DNA of 64,000 bases from WJMT01 sp964624145 (GCA_964624145.1 CAZUXT010000003.1:62001-126000), one strand, 5' to 3'; positions 43,216 through 51,648 are shown, counted from the stretch's first letter. The notes: generated by a model from the sequence alone, not told the origin. Numbers and translations: made by a program.

Positions 43216-44370
43216 TTATTCTCTCTCAAAAATATGAACAGCCGTACTGGCACCACTGCCGCCCATATTTTGAGTGAGCCCGATGCGCGCTCCCCTGACC
43301 TGCCTTTTCCCTGATTCTTCTCGCAATTGCTTGACGATCTCAACGACCTGGGCTATCCCGGTCGCTCCGACCGGATGCCCTTTTGATTTCAAGCCGCCGC
43401 TAGGATTAACAGGTATATCGCCTTCCAGTGCGGTCCGACCTCTTTCCACAGCCTCTCCTGATTTCCCCTTATCAACGATTCCCAGAGCTTCCATAACACA
43501 AAGCTCAGCTATGGTGAAACAATCATGGACTTCAAACACATCTATATCATCAGGACTTTTGCCAGCCATTTCATAAGCGCTTTTTCCTGCCCTATAGGTT
43601 GACTCCAACCAGGTCATATCTTTTCTCTGGCTGATAGCTATGTAATCTGTAGCATGACCGCTTCCTATTATTTTAACAACAGGTTTTTTCAGTTTTTTAG
43701 CGAGTTCAACCGGACATATTATGGCTGCAGCAGCTCCATCAGTTATAGGAGAACAGTCCAGTATCCTCAACGGGTCAGCGACTCTGACTGAATTCAACAC
43801 ATCATCAATGGTCACTTCAAAAGGAAACTGGGCAAGAGGATTCTTTGAACCGTTTCTGTGGTTCTTGACTGCCACTTCTGCCAGCTGTTTCCTCGTGGTT
43901 CCGTACTTATGCATATGAGCCACGGCAATCAGAGCATAAAGACCCGGAAATGTGATCCCATGGTAGCATTCATACTCCTGATCTGCGGCTGTGCCCAGTG
44001 CATATGTGGCTTCATCTCCTCCGACATCTGTCATTTTCTCGACCCCGCTCACCAGAACAATATCACTCATCCCGCTGGCGACCTCCATGAATCCGAGTCT
44101 TAAGGCAAGCCCTCCGGATGCACAGGCTGTCTCCACTCTTGTTGAGGGCACAGGAGCACAGCCCAAATAATCCGCAAGAAGGGAGGCGATATGTTCCTGT
44201 CCTACGAAAATCCCTGACGACATGGACCCTATGTACATGGAGTCAATATGATCGACTCCCGAATCATCTATGGCCATTAAAGCTGTTTCTACGTAAATAT
44301 CCCTCAGGGATTTATTCCAAAGTTCTCCCCATTTGGTCATTCCTATTCCTATGACTGCTACTTCTCTCAT
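43216..44370 (-). CDS. Acetyl-CoA C-acetyltransferase (thiolase, archaeal/SCPx type)
   Basis: The 384-aa thiolase has the nucleophile Cys83 in VETACASGGLALRLG, EVHDCFTIAELC, and SKGHPVGATGIAQ with the second-half His. The form without a C-terminal Cys-rich CGG motif and with the archaeal HDCF segment is the type that partners DUF35 proteins. Likely condenses two acetyl-CoA to acetoacetyl-CoA. 15-bp gap to the DUF35 gene; GGAGG lies just before the ATG. Confidence 0.9.
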   Translation of the reverse strand: MREVAVIGIGMTKWGELWNKSLRDIYVETALMAIDDSGVDHIDSMYIGSMSSGIFVGQEHIASLLADYLGCAPVPSTRVETACASGGLALRLGFMEVASGMSDIVLVSGVEKMTDVGGDEATYALGTAADQEYECYHGITFPGLYALIAVAHMHKYGTTRKQLAEVAVKNHRNGSKNPLAQFPFEVTIDDVLNSVRVADPLRILDCSPITDGAAAAIICPVELAKKLKKPVVKIIGSGHATDYIAISQRKDMTWLESTYRAGKSAYEMAGKSPDDIDVFEVHDCFTIAELCVMEALGIVDKGKSGEAVERGRTALEGDIPVNPSGGLKSKGHPVGATGIAQVVEIVKQLREESGKRQVRGARIGLTQNMGGSGASTAVHIFERE

Positions 44371-44379
44371 TTTTTCCTC

Positions 44380-45426
44380 CTACTCCGCTTTCCTTATTTT
44401 TTCTCTGAATTTTGCGTATTCTCCGTATTCAAGATATTTTTTATTGTTATTAAGGATTTCTCTTGTCAGAGGGGCTAGGTTTCTCACTTCATCGATCCTT
44501 GGAGTGACTTTTATAATAAAGGCATCGCTCCCTGCGCCGGAGCCGTATGAGACCAATAGGATATGATCACCGGGTCTGGCTATATCAAGTGTAGCTGTTA
44601 ATCCCAAAGGAGAAGAACCTGAATACGTGTTCCCGAGTTTGTTCACCAGCCATCCGGGTTCAATCTGCTCCCTGGAAAAGCCCAGCATTTTACCTGCTTT
44701 AAAAGGAAATTTTCCATTGGGCTGGTGAAAGATCACATAATTGAAATCACCGGCCTGCATCCCTGCCTTGTTCATAATGCCTTTAGCAGCTCCAATAACA
44801 TGTTTGAAATAGGCAGGTTCCCCAGTGAACCGGCCTCCATGCTGGGGGTAATATTCGTATTCCCTTCTCCAAAAATCAGGCGTATCCGTCATATAAGCAT
44901 AGGTATCGAGGACTTCTGCGACCACCTTGTCTCTACCAAAAATAAATGCGGCAGCGCCTGCAGCTGCCGAATATTCCAAAGCATCGCCGGGGGCTCCCTG
45001 AGAAGTATCAGCTCCGACTCCAAGCCCGTATGCAACAACGCCTGTCTTGACCAGATTCAAGGCCACAAACATGCCCTCTGTTCCGGCCTTACATGCGAAC
45101 TCAAAGTCAGCTGTGTGCACCTCCGGCGTGGCACCCAGCGCTTCAGCAAGAACAGTGCCGCTGGGTTTGACCGCATAGGGATGCGATTCGGATCCAATAT
45201 ACACAGCACCGATATCTATTGGATCAATTCCGGCCCTTTTCAGGGCATTTTTAGAGGCCTCCACAGACATGGTTATGGTGTCCTGGTCAGGCGAAGGAAC
45301 TGACTTTTCTTCAAGCATCAGACCTTTCTTGTAACTCGGTGCGTCAGCACCCCATACCTTGGCTATTTCTTCTACTTTAATTCGGTTTCTCGGGATATAG
45401 GCGCCATAGCCTACAATTCCTTCCAT
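44380..45426 (-). CDS. Hydroxymethylglutaryl-CoA synthase (archaeal type)
   Basis: The 348-aa thiolase-fold synthase has Cys112 in DFEFACKAGTEGMF, the His-containing VIFHQPNGKFP and GNTYSGSSPLGLTATLDIARPGDHILLVSYGSGAGSDAF. The MEGIVGYGAYIPRNRIKVEEIAKVWG start is the usual archaeal form. Reaction: acetoacetyl-CoA + acetyl-CoA to HMG-CoA. First gene of the block HMG-CoA synthase, thiolase, DUF35, carboxyltransferase, hydratase, biotin carboxylase, carrier; good GGGAGG site 6 nt upstream. Confidence 0.92.
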   Translation of the reverse strand: MEGIVGYGAYIPRNRIKVEEIAKVWGADAPSYKKGLMLEEKSVPSPDQDTITMSVEASKNALKRAGIDPIDIGAVYIGSESHPYAVKPSGTVLAEALGATPEVHTADFEFACKAGTEGMFVALNLVKTGVVAYGLGVGADTSQGAPGDALEYSAAAGAAAFIFGRDKVVAEVLDTYAYMTDTPDFWRREYEYYPQHGGRFTGEPAYFKHVIGAAKGIMNKAGMQAGDFNYVIFHQPNGKFPFKAGKMLGFSREQIEPGWLVNKLGNTYSGSSPLGLTATLDIARPGDHILLVSYGSGAGSDAFIIKVTPRIDEVRNLAPLTREILNNNKKYLEYGEYAKFREKIRKAE

Positions 45427-45645
45427 TTATACCTCCCATTTGAAAAAATTATTGAAAAGAAAGAAAAATTCATATCAGTTATTCCTGCATTCCTTATTGT
45501 TGGTTAGAAAATTATCCTGTCATATTTAACCATTGCAAGTCAAGGAATTTTCACTTTTAGAGTCAGAGTCCTTTTATTCTGGCTCTCTTTACGCATTGAC
45601 ATAATCATACAAGCACATAGAATAAAAAACATCACCGGTTGCTGC

Positions 45646-45673
45646 GGAACTTTTCGGATCAAATCTTCGTCTA
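45646..45673 (+). promoter_or_regulatory. ECF-type promoter (GGAAC / CGTC) upstream of the second sigma gene
   Basis: GGAACTT (45646-45652) and CGTCTA (45668-45673) are separated by 17 bp from the C of GGAAC to the C of CGTC, matching the classical ECF consensus. The start codon is at 45688, so the leader is very short. This points to autoregulation by the encoded sigma factor. Confidence 0.7.
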
Positions 45674-45687
45674 TTAAGGTGTGTTAA

Positions 45688-46257
45688 GTGGAAATAAAAG
45701 AAATAATAAGAGAATGTGTAAAAGGAAACCAGAGGTCATGGAAAATGCTCATTGATACCTACTCAAAAAAAATATTCAATCTCGCTTATCAATTCACAGG
45801 CTCATACGAAACCTCTGAAGACCTTACACAGGAAATATTCATCAAAGTCTACAACTCTCTTCATAAATATGACTGTTCCAGGAATTTTAACTCCTGGATC
45901 ACCACTTTATCACGCAATTACCTGATAGACCACTACAGAAAAACAAAACTTGAAAAGAAACAACGAACTGACTTCAATGAACACATGCCTGATTCGGAAA
46001 GCAAGACAGATCCTGAAGAAAAAACCATCCAGAAACAGAATCAAAAAATAATCTGGGAAGGAATCAGGTCATTAAATGCTGATGTGAGAATGGCTGTTAT
46101 TCTCAGAGATATTCAAGGGAAAAAATATGAGGATATCGCAGAAATGATGTCCTCTCCCCTGGGAACTGTGAAATCAAGAGTCAGCCGCGGCCGCATCCAA
46201 CTGGCAAATATATTAAAAGAGGAAAAGGAGAATAAAAATGAAATGCCGACAAATTGA
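45688..46257 (+). CDS. ECF-type RNA polymerase sigma factor
   Basis: The 189-aa sigma factor has region 2 (RSWKMLIDTYSKKIFNLAYQFTGSYETSEDLTQEIFIKVYNSLHKYD..., NFNSWITTLSRNYLIDHYRK) and region 4 (IRSLNADVRMAVILRDIQGKKYEDIAEMMSSPLGTVKSRVSRGRIQLANIL). GTG start with AAGGTG 6 nt upstream. It overlaps the zinc-finger anti-sigma gene by 20 bp. Confidence 0.92.
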   Translation: MEIKEIIRECVKGNQRSWKMLIDTYSKKIFNLAYQFTGSYETSEDLTQEIFIKVYNSLHKYDCSRNFNSWITTLSRNYLIDHYRKTKLEKKQRTDFNEHMPDSESKTDPEEKTIQKQNQKIIWEGIRSLNADVRMAVILRDIQGKKYEDIAEMMSSPLGTVKSRVSRGRIQLANILKEEKENKNEMPTN

Positions 46258-46729
46258 AAAACTTCTTTCCCCTTATTTAGAAAACGAGTTAAGTCAGGAG
46301 GAAAAAGCTCTAGTCGAGGACCATATAAAAAAATGCCCCAAATGCTCTGACCTTCTTTCTTACATGAGAGAAGCAAGGGATTCCATGGCTGACATTCCGG
46401 AAATAGATGTGAGCCCATCCCTTATGAGAAGATTGTATGAAATACCGAATAAAAAATCCAAAAGAAGCTTTGATTTTCTTCTTAAGCCCGCTCTTCAGCC
46501 AATACTTGCTGCCGCAATGGTCCTTATCACAATCATATCGCTCTATTCAGTAAATCCTGAAAGAGAGCAAATAAACAAATTCATAAATCAGCATATTCAT
46601 ATTGGTTACAGCAAAGCTGAAAGACTCTATGCCAGAGCAGAGGCCTTGACCAGCACTCTGGCCGGATATAAAGATAACATTTTATTTTCTATAAAAAACA
46701 TTGACTTTTTTTGGGAGAAAAATGACTGA
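46238..46729 (+). CDS. Anti-sigma factor with zinc-finger (zf-HC2) domain
   Basis: The 163-aa protein begins MKCRQIEKLLSPYLENELSQEEKALVEDHIKKCPKC, a zinc anti-sigma motif (H-x3-C-x2-C plus the N-terminal Cys). A membrane helix lies around residues 88-105 (LQPILAAAMVLITIISLYSV). The remaining C-terminal part (about 58 residues) would be extracytoplasmic. Directly coupled to the ECF sigma gene, so it most likely holds the sigma factor at the membrane. Confidence 0.9.
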   Translation: MKCRQIEKLLSPYLENELSQEEKALVEDHIKKCPKCSDLLSYMREARDSMADIPEIDVSPSLMRRLYEIPNKKSKRSFDFLLKPALQPILAAAMVLITIISLYSVNPEREQINKFINQHIHIGYSKAERLYARAEALTSTLAGYKDNILFSIKNIDFFWEKND

Positions 46730-46762
46730 CTTAATGATTAACCTAGAAATGGAGGAAATTAA

Positions 46763-47272
46763 ATGAATAACAAAAAAGAAAAAGAAGAAAAATATGTGGC
46801 GGAAAGAACACCCAAATCCCCTGCCCTGGCAGGTTTCCTCACGTTCTTTTTTCCCATTGGAACTGGGGCCCTTTATAACGGACAGATAAAAAAGGCCATA
46901 TTCTTTTTCCTTGCCTTTTCCGGACTCGTCACTCTTCAAACATCAGGAAGGGGGCAGCCCTTTTTAGCACTCTGCCTGGCGGGATTTTATATTTACCAGA
47001 TCTATGATGCTGTGCATACGGCCAAACTTATTAACCTCGGCTACCTGGGAAAAGACATTAAAAAACAAGCCAGTGCTGTTGACGAGATCCCAGAGCCGGT
47101 TAGATCAGGTTCCATTTTTTGGGGCCTCGTGCTCATAGTACTGGGCGGTGTCCTTCTCATGGCAAATTATCAAATCATTGATTATGATGCCCTTTTTGAC
47201 TTCTGGCCACTTGTGATCATCGTCATTGGGTTTAAATTCATAGTGGATTTCGTATCCCGGGAAAAAAAATAA
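46763..47272 (+). CDS. Multi-pass membrane protein with TM2-like and LiaF-type (DUF5668) regions
   Basis: The 169-aa protein has a TM2-like hairpin (PALAGFLTFFFPIGTGALYNGQIKKAIFFFLAFSGL) and a C-terminal pair of helices (GSIFWGLVLIVLGGVLLMANY, FDFWPLVIIVIGFKFIVDF) typical of LiaI/LiaF-like membrane regions. GGAGG lies 7 nt before the ATG. It follows the anti-sigma factor by 33 bp. Probably part of the envelope-stress unit; exact role unknown. Confidence 0.75.
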   Translation: MNNKKEKEEKYVAERTPKSPALAGFLTFFFPIGTGALYNGQIKKAIFFFLAFSGLVTLQTSGRGQPFLALCLAGFYIYQIYDAVHTAKLINLGYLGKDIKKQASAVDEIPEPVRSGSIFWGLVLIVLGGVLLMANYQIIDYDALFDFWPLVIIVIGFKFIVDFVSREKK

Positions 47273-47289
47273 TCCTTTAGGAGAAAAAA

Positions 47290-47490
47290 ATGCCAAAAAA
47301 ACATAAAAAAGACTCTTTAGCATGGGGAATCATCCTTATCCTCATAGGCGCTATATTCCTTCTGGATAACATCAATGTTAATGTATGGTATGCTTTTGCA
47401 AGACTCTGGCCTCTTGTGATCATTGCCTGGGGAGTCTGGAAACTCTACTTTGGGATAAAAGAGCGCAGTCAAGATAAAACCGGAACATAA
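47290..47490 (+). CDS. Small LiaI/LiaF-like membrane protein (DUF5668)
   Basis: The 66-aa protein consists of two helices (LAWGIILILIGAIFLLDNI and FARLWPLVIIAWGVWKLYFG). This 'W-G-x-x-L-I-x-x-G-x-x-x-L-L' plus 'LWPLxxIxxGxWxL' pattern is the LiaI/LiaF transmembrane region. AGGAG lies upstream. It ends 1 bp before the DUF4097 gene, so the two are likely co-translated. Confidence 0.8.
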   Translation: MPKKHKKDSLAWGIILILIGAIFLLDNINVNVWYAFARLWPLVIIAWGVWKLYFGIKERSQDKTGT

Positions 47491-47491
47491 A

Positions 47492-48799
47492 ATGAAATTC
47501 AAAGAGATTTTACTTTTGCTGGTCATCATCTTTGCAGGAATCATTTTTTACCATGCACAGACAGGTAAACTGGACCTGTATATTGAATTTGGAGATGAGT
47601 TCTTCTCTGATTATGATGCCTACACCTTCGAATCAGTCCAAAAAGTAAGTCCCCCTTTTCCAATGCAGATGGAAATCAAAAACCAGCATGGCGATCTGAA
47701 AATCTATGGCACAGACGAAAATGAAATATCCATATATATTGAAAAAAAAGTCCGCCACAGCACGAAGGAAAGAGCCAAAGAGATAGCTGATGAACTGGAG
47801 ATCCTTGTCATCCAGGACGAGCAAAAAGTCATAGTATCCTCAGAAAGAGGAGAACATACAAGCAGTCATATAAGGTCTGATTTGGAGATATACATCCCAA
47901 AGGGTATTGATCTGGATATAAGCAACTCTTACGGAATGGTCGAATTGGATGGAGGCAAAAACGTTAAAATTACAAATAAAAATGGGAAGGTATCTGTCTC
48001 AAATGTTCAGGAGAAACTGAGTGTTGTGTCCTCTTATAGGCCCATTTCCATAGAAAACATTGGAGGTGACTGCCAAATCGATGGCCTCCGCTCCCGAATT
48101 TATGCAGAAAACATCAAAGGCAGCACGATCATAAAAAACAAATACGGAAGTATAGAACTGGCAGACCTTTCTCAGGACGTCACTATCAATGGCCTTCACT
48201 GCCAAATCAAAGGAAAAAATATAGAGGGTCAGATAGAAGCTGAAAACTCCTATGAAAATATAGAACTTTCAAACATTGTTTCGGCAAAAATCAGATCAGA
48301 TAATTCACCCATTGAGATTTCTGGAGCCAAAAGGAATCTTGACATAAAAAACAAATACAGCCGTATCCTGCTGAGTGACATATATGGAAATATTGATATT
48401 GAAGGGGAAAGCCTTGAAATAACAGGTAAAAACATGTTCGGAGAGCTCATATCCATATCAAGTTCATACAGAAACATCAAGCTCGATCATTTCTCATCCA
48501 ACACCATCATCTCTTTCTCTCACGGGAAAATAACTCTCTCTCCCTCAAATAAAAACATTAAACCGGTTACGGTAAAAGGAGAGTACGCAGAAATAGAATT
48601 CATCCTTCCGTCAGGATTAAAAATACCCATGCAAGCTCAGACCAAATCCGGACAAATAAAATGGGAACTCAGCCAGAAAGGAACAGAACAAATAAGCAAT
48701 GGATATTCTATAATCAATGCTTTTTTAAAAGAAGGCGAAAAACCCATAATTTTATTAGTGACAACTTACGGGAACATTCAAGTCAGAGAGGAGTCTTAA
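47492..48799 (+). CDS. Membrane-anchored DUF4097 beta-helix-like protein
   Basis: The 435-aa protein has one N-terminal signal-anchor (residues 5-20). Repeated short strands follow (DLKIYGTDENEISIYIEKK, YGMVELDGGKNVKITNKNGKVSVSNV, YGSIELADLSQDVTINGLHCQIKGKNIEGQIEAENSYENIELSNI), the DUF4097 pattern that forms a beta-solenoid. Such proteins are frequent in ECF/Lia-type stress operons. The likely location is the extracytoplasmic face; ligand unknown. Last gene of the sigma operon; ends 5 bp before a convergent gene. Confidence 0.85.
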   Translation: MKFKEILLLLVIIFAGIIFYHAQTGKLDLYIEFGDEFFSDYDAYTFESVQKVSPPFPMQMEIKNQHGDLKIYGTDENEISIYIEKKVRHSTKERAKEIADELEILVIQDEQKVIVSSERGEHTSSHIRSDLEIYIPKGIDLDISNSYGMVELDGGKNVKITNKNGKVSVSNVQEKLSVVSSYRPISIENIGGDCQIDGLRSRIYAENIKGSTIIKNKYGSIELADLSQDVTINGLHCQIKGKNIEGQIEAENSYENIELSNIVSAKIRSDNSPIEISGAKRNLDIKNKYSRILLSDIYGNIDIEGESLEITGKNMFGELISISSSYRNIKLDHFSSNTIISFSHGKITLSPSNKNIKPVTVKGEYAEIEFILPSGLKIPMQAQTKSGQIKWELSQKGTEQISNGYSIINAFLKEGEKPIILLVTTYGNIQVREES

Positions 48800-48803
48800 G
48801 CCT

Positions 48804-49700
48804 CTACCAATCCTTTTTTGCCAAGCCGTGTATTTTTTCAGTGAGAAAACCGTTGATTTTTATGTTAAAATAGGAAATAAGGTTAGCAAGGTCTTTTTTG
48901 TATTTAGTCACATAGCGTACAAACTCGGCCTCTTTGACAAACAGGACATTTTCGAATTCGGAAACCTCATCTCTCAATTCTATAAGGTAATGACTGATAG
49001 TCCTGTACTGTGAATTGATATCTATTAAGTCCGCTCCCTTGAGCTTATCAAGGTCTAGGTAAGGAGGGAGTGACTGCAGTATTAATGCGCTTTCACTCTT
49101 CATCTCATTTAAATATTCATTTATTTCTTGAAAAAAGGACTTGTATTTAGCCGGATTTTTTAACTTTTCTTCCGCTTTATCCAGCAAGGCTTCATTCTGT
49201 TCTTTAAGTGATTTGAGTAATTCCTTCACTCCGAAATATTTTCTTTTAAAGTTAAAAAGATCAATAAAATCACGTCCAATATAAATTTTATCTTTATAAT
49301 TAGTCAGTATCTCTCTTGGAGAATGTGTGTAAAATTTGACCTCGTAGCAGCGGCCTCCCGAGTCTTTTTCTCTAAACCTGGCAAGAAGCAAATACCTGTT
49401 TTGCTCGATGAAATAGCTGTTAAAATCAAGCAGAACAGAATAAACAGCAAGATTACGCACGATCAATTCTTTGATATATTCCAGCAGCTCTTCTTTTTTG
49501 GAAAGAAAATCATTTATGGTCTCATTAGGCGTCGGATTTAAAACGGTGAAAGAAGGAGATATGAGATAAAGAACAGGTCCCAAGCCAAGTTCCATATAAA
49601 AGTTTTGTAGGACCCTGCTATGCAGATCATCAAGGAGCATAGAATCCAGAGGGGGAAGCTTATCAGCTTCGATTTTTGCAAGTTCTCTGACTTCGTTCAT
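48804..49700 (-). CDS. Protein of unknown function (298 aa)
   Basis: No family recognised. The protein is soluble and helix-rich. The middle (residues about 90-150) holds a beta-rich stretch (RNLAVYSVLLDFNSYFI, EQNRYLLLARFREKDSGGRCYEVKFY), followed by long charged helices with coiled-coil character (GVKELLKSLKEQNEALLDKAEEKLKN, residues about 160-290). It starts with an acidic/Leu-rich region. It stands alone between the convergent DUF4097 gene and the lipoyl-transferase gene, with 64 bp before the latter's stop. Confidence 0.7.
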   Translation of the reverse strand: MNEVRELAKIEADKLPPLDSMLLDDLHSRVLQNFYMELGLGPVLYLISPSFTVLNPTPNETINDFLSKKEELLEYIKELIVRNLAVYSVLLDFNSYFIEQNRYLLLARFREKDSGGRCYEVKFYTHSPREILTNYKDKIYIGRDFIDLFNFKRKYFGVKELLKSLKEQNEALLDKAEEKLKNPAKYKSFFQEINEYLNEMKSESALILQSLPPYLDLDKLKGADLIDINSQYRTISHYLIELRDEVSEFENVLFVKEAEFVRYVTKYKKDLANLISYFNIKINGFLTEKIHGLAKKDW

Positions 49701-49768
49701 TGAAGTTCATCCGTTCTTTGATTCGAATATTATCACTAAAGAATTGGAAAATCAATGCAAGATAAAAA

Positions 49769-50566
49769 TCAATGCATCTTTTTGTTATGGACCCAATCTG
49801 TGTTTTCGTGCCGCTTTTTTTGTATGCTTCGGATCATTTCTTTTTGCTTTCTCGAAAATTCCATGGTTTGCAGCTCAACATCAAAAAATTCCTGGATCCC
49901 TAAAATGAGGTTCTTTACAAGCAAGAAAAAATCAATTTTCCTGTGTGCCGCCTGAGAAACCGTGATCATCCGGATCTCTTCTCTTCTTTCCTCCAGCAAG
50001 GAGACCGATTGAAGAAGCTGGTCGTCATTCTCCAGAGGAATAGACCCATGCTGCATGAATCTGTGCGCGGATCTTTTTTGGGCGCTTCCGACTATTTTCC
50101 TACCCTTTACTTTGATCTCATTTCTCGCCGGATAGGAAAAACAGGGAAGGCTGCTTCTGGAATAAGAAGGGTTTTCATCGCCGGCCAGATAAGCATGAAT
50201 ATCCAATTTTTTTAATCCCGTAATAAGGGCTTCTGAGATTTTCTTATATGACCCGCTCAAAGAAGAGGTAAAGGCTGTCACATCTGATGAACAAACACTG
50301 TATGTCACTTCTCTGTGGTGAAGCACCAATTTCCCCCCTGTTATTCTTCGCACAATGTCTATCCTGTTTTTTTGGCAAAATCCCAGATCCAGCACCTCTC
50401 TTATATCCTGCGAACATCCGATAGATACCGTAGGTCTTTTCCATGTGTAAAACCTTATGAAGGTGACCGGCTCCTTTCCCAGACTCTCGAATAAGAAATC
50501 ATCAACAGCCATGTTGTACGAACCCTTCCCTGGTTCGTTCTCAACCAGAAGGAACCACTTGTTCAT
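49769..50566 (-). CDS. Lipoate-protein ligase / octanoyltransferase (LipM-like)
   Basis: The 265-aa BPL/LplA-fold enzyme has GSYNMAVDDFLFESLG, RRITGGKLVLHHREVTYSV (the GGxxVxH region), LPCFSYPARNEIKVKGRKIVGSAQKR with Cys142 and Lys157, and FMQHGSIPL. The Cys-containing segment is typical of LipM-type octanoyltransferases rather than plain LplA. ATG at 50566 has GGAG 9 nt upstream and is preferred over TTG at 50581. Role: attach octanoyl/lipoyl groups to E2 or GcvH proteins. tRNA-Gly lies just upstream on the same strand. Confidence 0.83.
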   Translation of the reverse strand: MNKWFLLVENEPGKGSYNMAVDDFLFESLGKEPVTFIRFYTWKRPTVSIGCSQDIREVLDLGFCQKNRIDIVRRITGGKLVLHHREVTYSVCSSDVTAFTSSLSGSYKKISEALITGLKKLDIHAYLAGDENPSYSRSSLPCFSYPARNEIKVKGRKIVGSAQKRSAHRFMQHGSIPLENDDQLLQSVSLLEERREEIRMITVSQAAHRKIDFFLLVKNLILGIQEFFDVELQTMEFSRKQKEMIRSIQKKRHENTDWVHNKKMH

Positions 50567-50609
50567 AGGACTGTTCTCCAACGTTTTATCACATCGTTTT
50601 AAAAAAAAG

Positions 50610-50682
50610 AGCGGACAACGGGATTTGAACCCGCGACCCCGAGCTTGGGAAGCTCGTGCTCTACCTACTGAGCTATGTCCGC
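50610..50682 (-). tRNA. tRNA-Gly (anticodon CCC)
   Basis: The minus strand starts GCGGACA and ends TGTCCGC plus discriminator T, pairing as a 7-bp acceptor. The anticodon stem CGAGC/GCTCG encloses the loop TTCCCAA, giving anticodon CCC (Gly, codon GGG). D-stem GCTC/GAGC and T-stem GCGGG/CCCGT with TTCAAAT are present. U73 is usual for Gly. CCA is not encoded. Confidence 0.95.
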
Positions 50683-50787
50683 CTCTTTAAAGATTATACT
50701 TTTTTACCATAAAAAATTAAACCCGTTTAAAAAAATACTTCATCCAACCTGAATCATTCACAAGCCGAAGTTGATTTGATTATAATG

Positions 50788-51123
50788 GAATTCAGGTGTG
50801 GCTGAAGCGACATTGAAGATTTAGCCTTCGGATGTATGAATGTGATCCTGGTCATTCACTAGTCGAGGTCGCTGCAGATGCGAGGCGCAGGGTATGAAGC
50901 TGTGGTCCTTCACCGCGAATGCCCTGCAACAATGCAGATGCTGTGAGATCGGCTCGCCTGTAAGGTAAAATATGGTTGCATAAAAATAAAATCATTACAT
51001 GAACTAACGGAATTATCATGTTCTTAATAAAGTGACAATGTTAAAAGAGTGGATCATGGTAAATGTGTATGGAAACGCATACATATTTTATGAATGACCA
51101 GGATCAAGCCATATCTGAATGAA
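50788..51123. repeat. MITE-like noncoding element C (about 335 bp), related to element A
   Basis: The outer ends are inverted: ATTCAGGTGTGGCT (50790-50803) against AGCCATATCTGAAT (51107-51120), 12 of 14. Inside, GATCCTGGTCATTCA (50844-50858) and TGAATGACCAGGATC (51091-51105) are a perfect 15-bp inverted repeat. GCGACATTGAAGATTTAG and on to 50834 match element A exactly over 28 nt. No ORF of interest. The 50683-51192 interval otherwise contains only the bactofilin promoter. Confidence 0.65.
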
Positions 51124-51129
51124 ATCCTA

Positions 51130-51158
51130 TTGACATACAACAACACCCCCTTTATAAT
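51130..51158 (+). promoter_or_regulatory. Consensus sigma70 promoter of the bactofilin gene
   Basis: TTGACA (51130-51135), a 17-bp spacer and TATAAT (51153-51158): both hexamers match the consensus exactly. The start codon is at 51193. The -35 lies about 7 bp after the end of repeat element C. Confidence 0.8.
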
Positions 51159-51192
51159 CATCATCTGATTCCCAAAGCTAAGGAGTCAAAAC

Positions 51193-51579
51193 ATGCCAAT
51201 GAATGAAAACTTAACATCAAAAGAACCTTTGAATCCATCCAATACCCAAAATTCAAATCTGGGAGCCGCTATCATTTTTGATGGAGAAGTCAGGGGCAGT
51301 GAAGATCTCATAATAAACGGCCGTTTTTCGGGAAAAATCATTCTTGAAAACAACTCTCTTTATATAGCCCAGGACAGCACCGTTAAAGCTGATATCAGGG
51401 TAAAAAATATCACCATAAAAGGAAATGTGGAAGGAAGCATCCATGCTTCCGGTAAAGTCTTTATAACCAAAGAAGGAAAGATGACAGGAGATATAACGGC
51501 TTACCGCATCTCAATAATGGACGGCGCCCAATTTAAAGGAAGCGTAAAAATGCTTTCTTCAATACAGCCGTCCTCCTAA
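51193..51579 (+). CDS. Bactofilin (polymer-forming cytoskeletal protein)
   Basis: The 128-aa protein has the bactofilin core: GAAIIFDGEVRGSEDLIINGRFSGKI, VKADIRVKNITIKGNVEGSIHASGKVFITKEGKMTGDITAYRISIMDGAQFKGSVKM, short hydrophobic beta-solenoid rungs of about 17 residues. N- and C-terminal tails are short and polar. It polymerises without nucleotide on the cytoplasmic face of the membrane and is linked to cell shape or envelope organisation. AAGGAG lies 7 nt upstream. Monocistronic by position. Confidence 0.9.
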   Translation: MPMNENLTSKEPLNPSNTQNSNLGAAIIFDGEVRGSEDLIINGRFSGKIILENNSLYIAQDSTVKADIRVKNITIKGNVEGSIHASGKVFITKEGKMTGDITAYRISIMDGAQFKGSVKMLSSIQPSS

Positions 51580-51648
51580 ATATTCTGCCTTCTTTTTTAA
51601 TCCAGATCCTTCACCCTTAAAAAAGGGCTCCAATCTTAACAGGCCTCT

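Noticed and set aside
50457..50690. ORF of 77 codons across the tRNA-Gly
   Set aside because: Overlaps a certain tRNA and the start of the lipoyl-transferase gene on the other strand.
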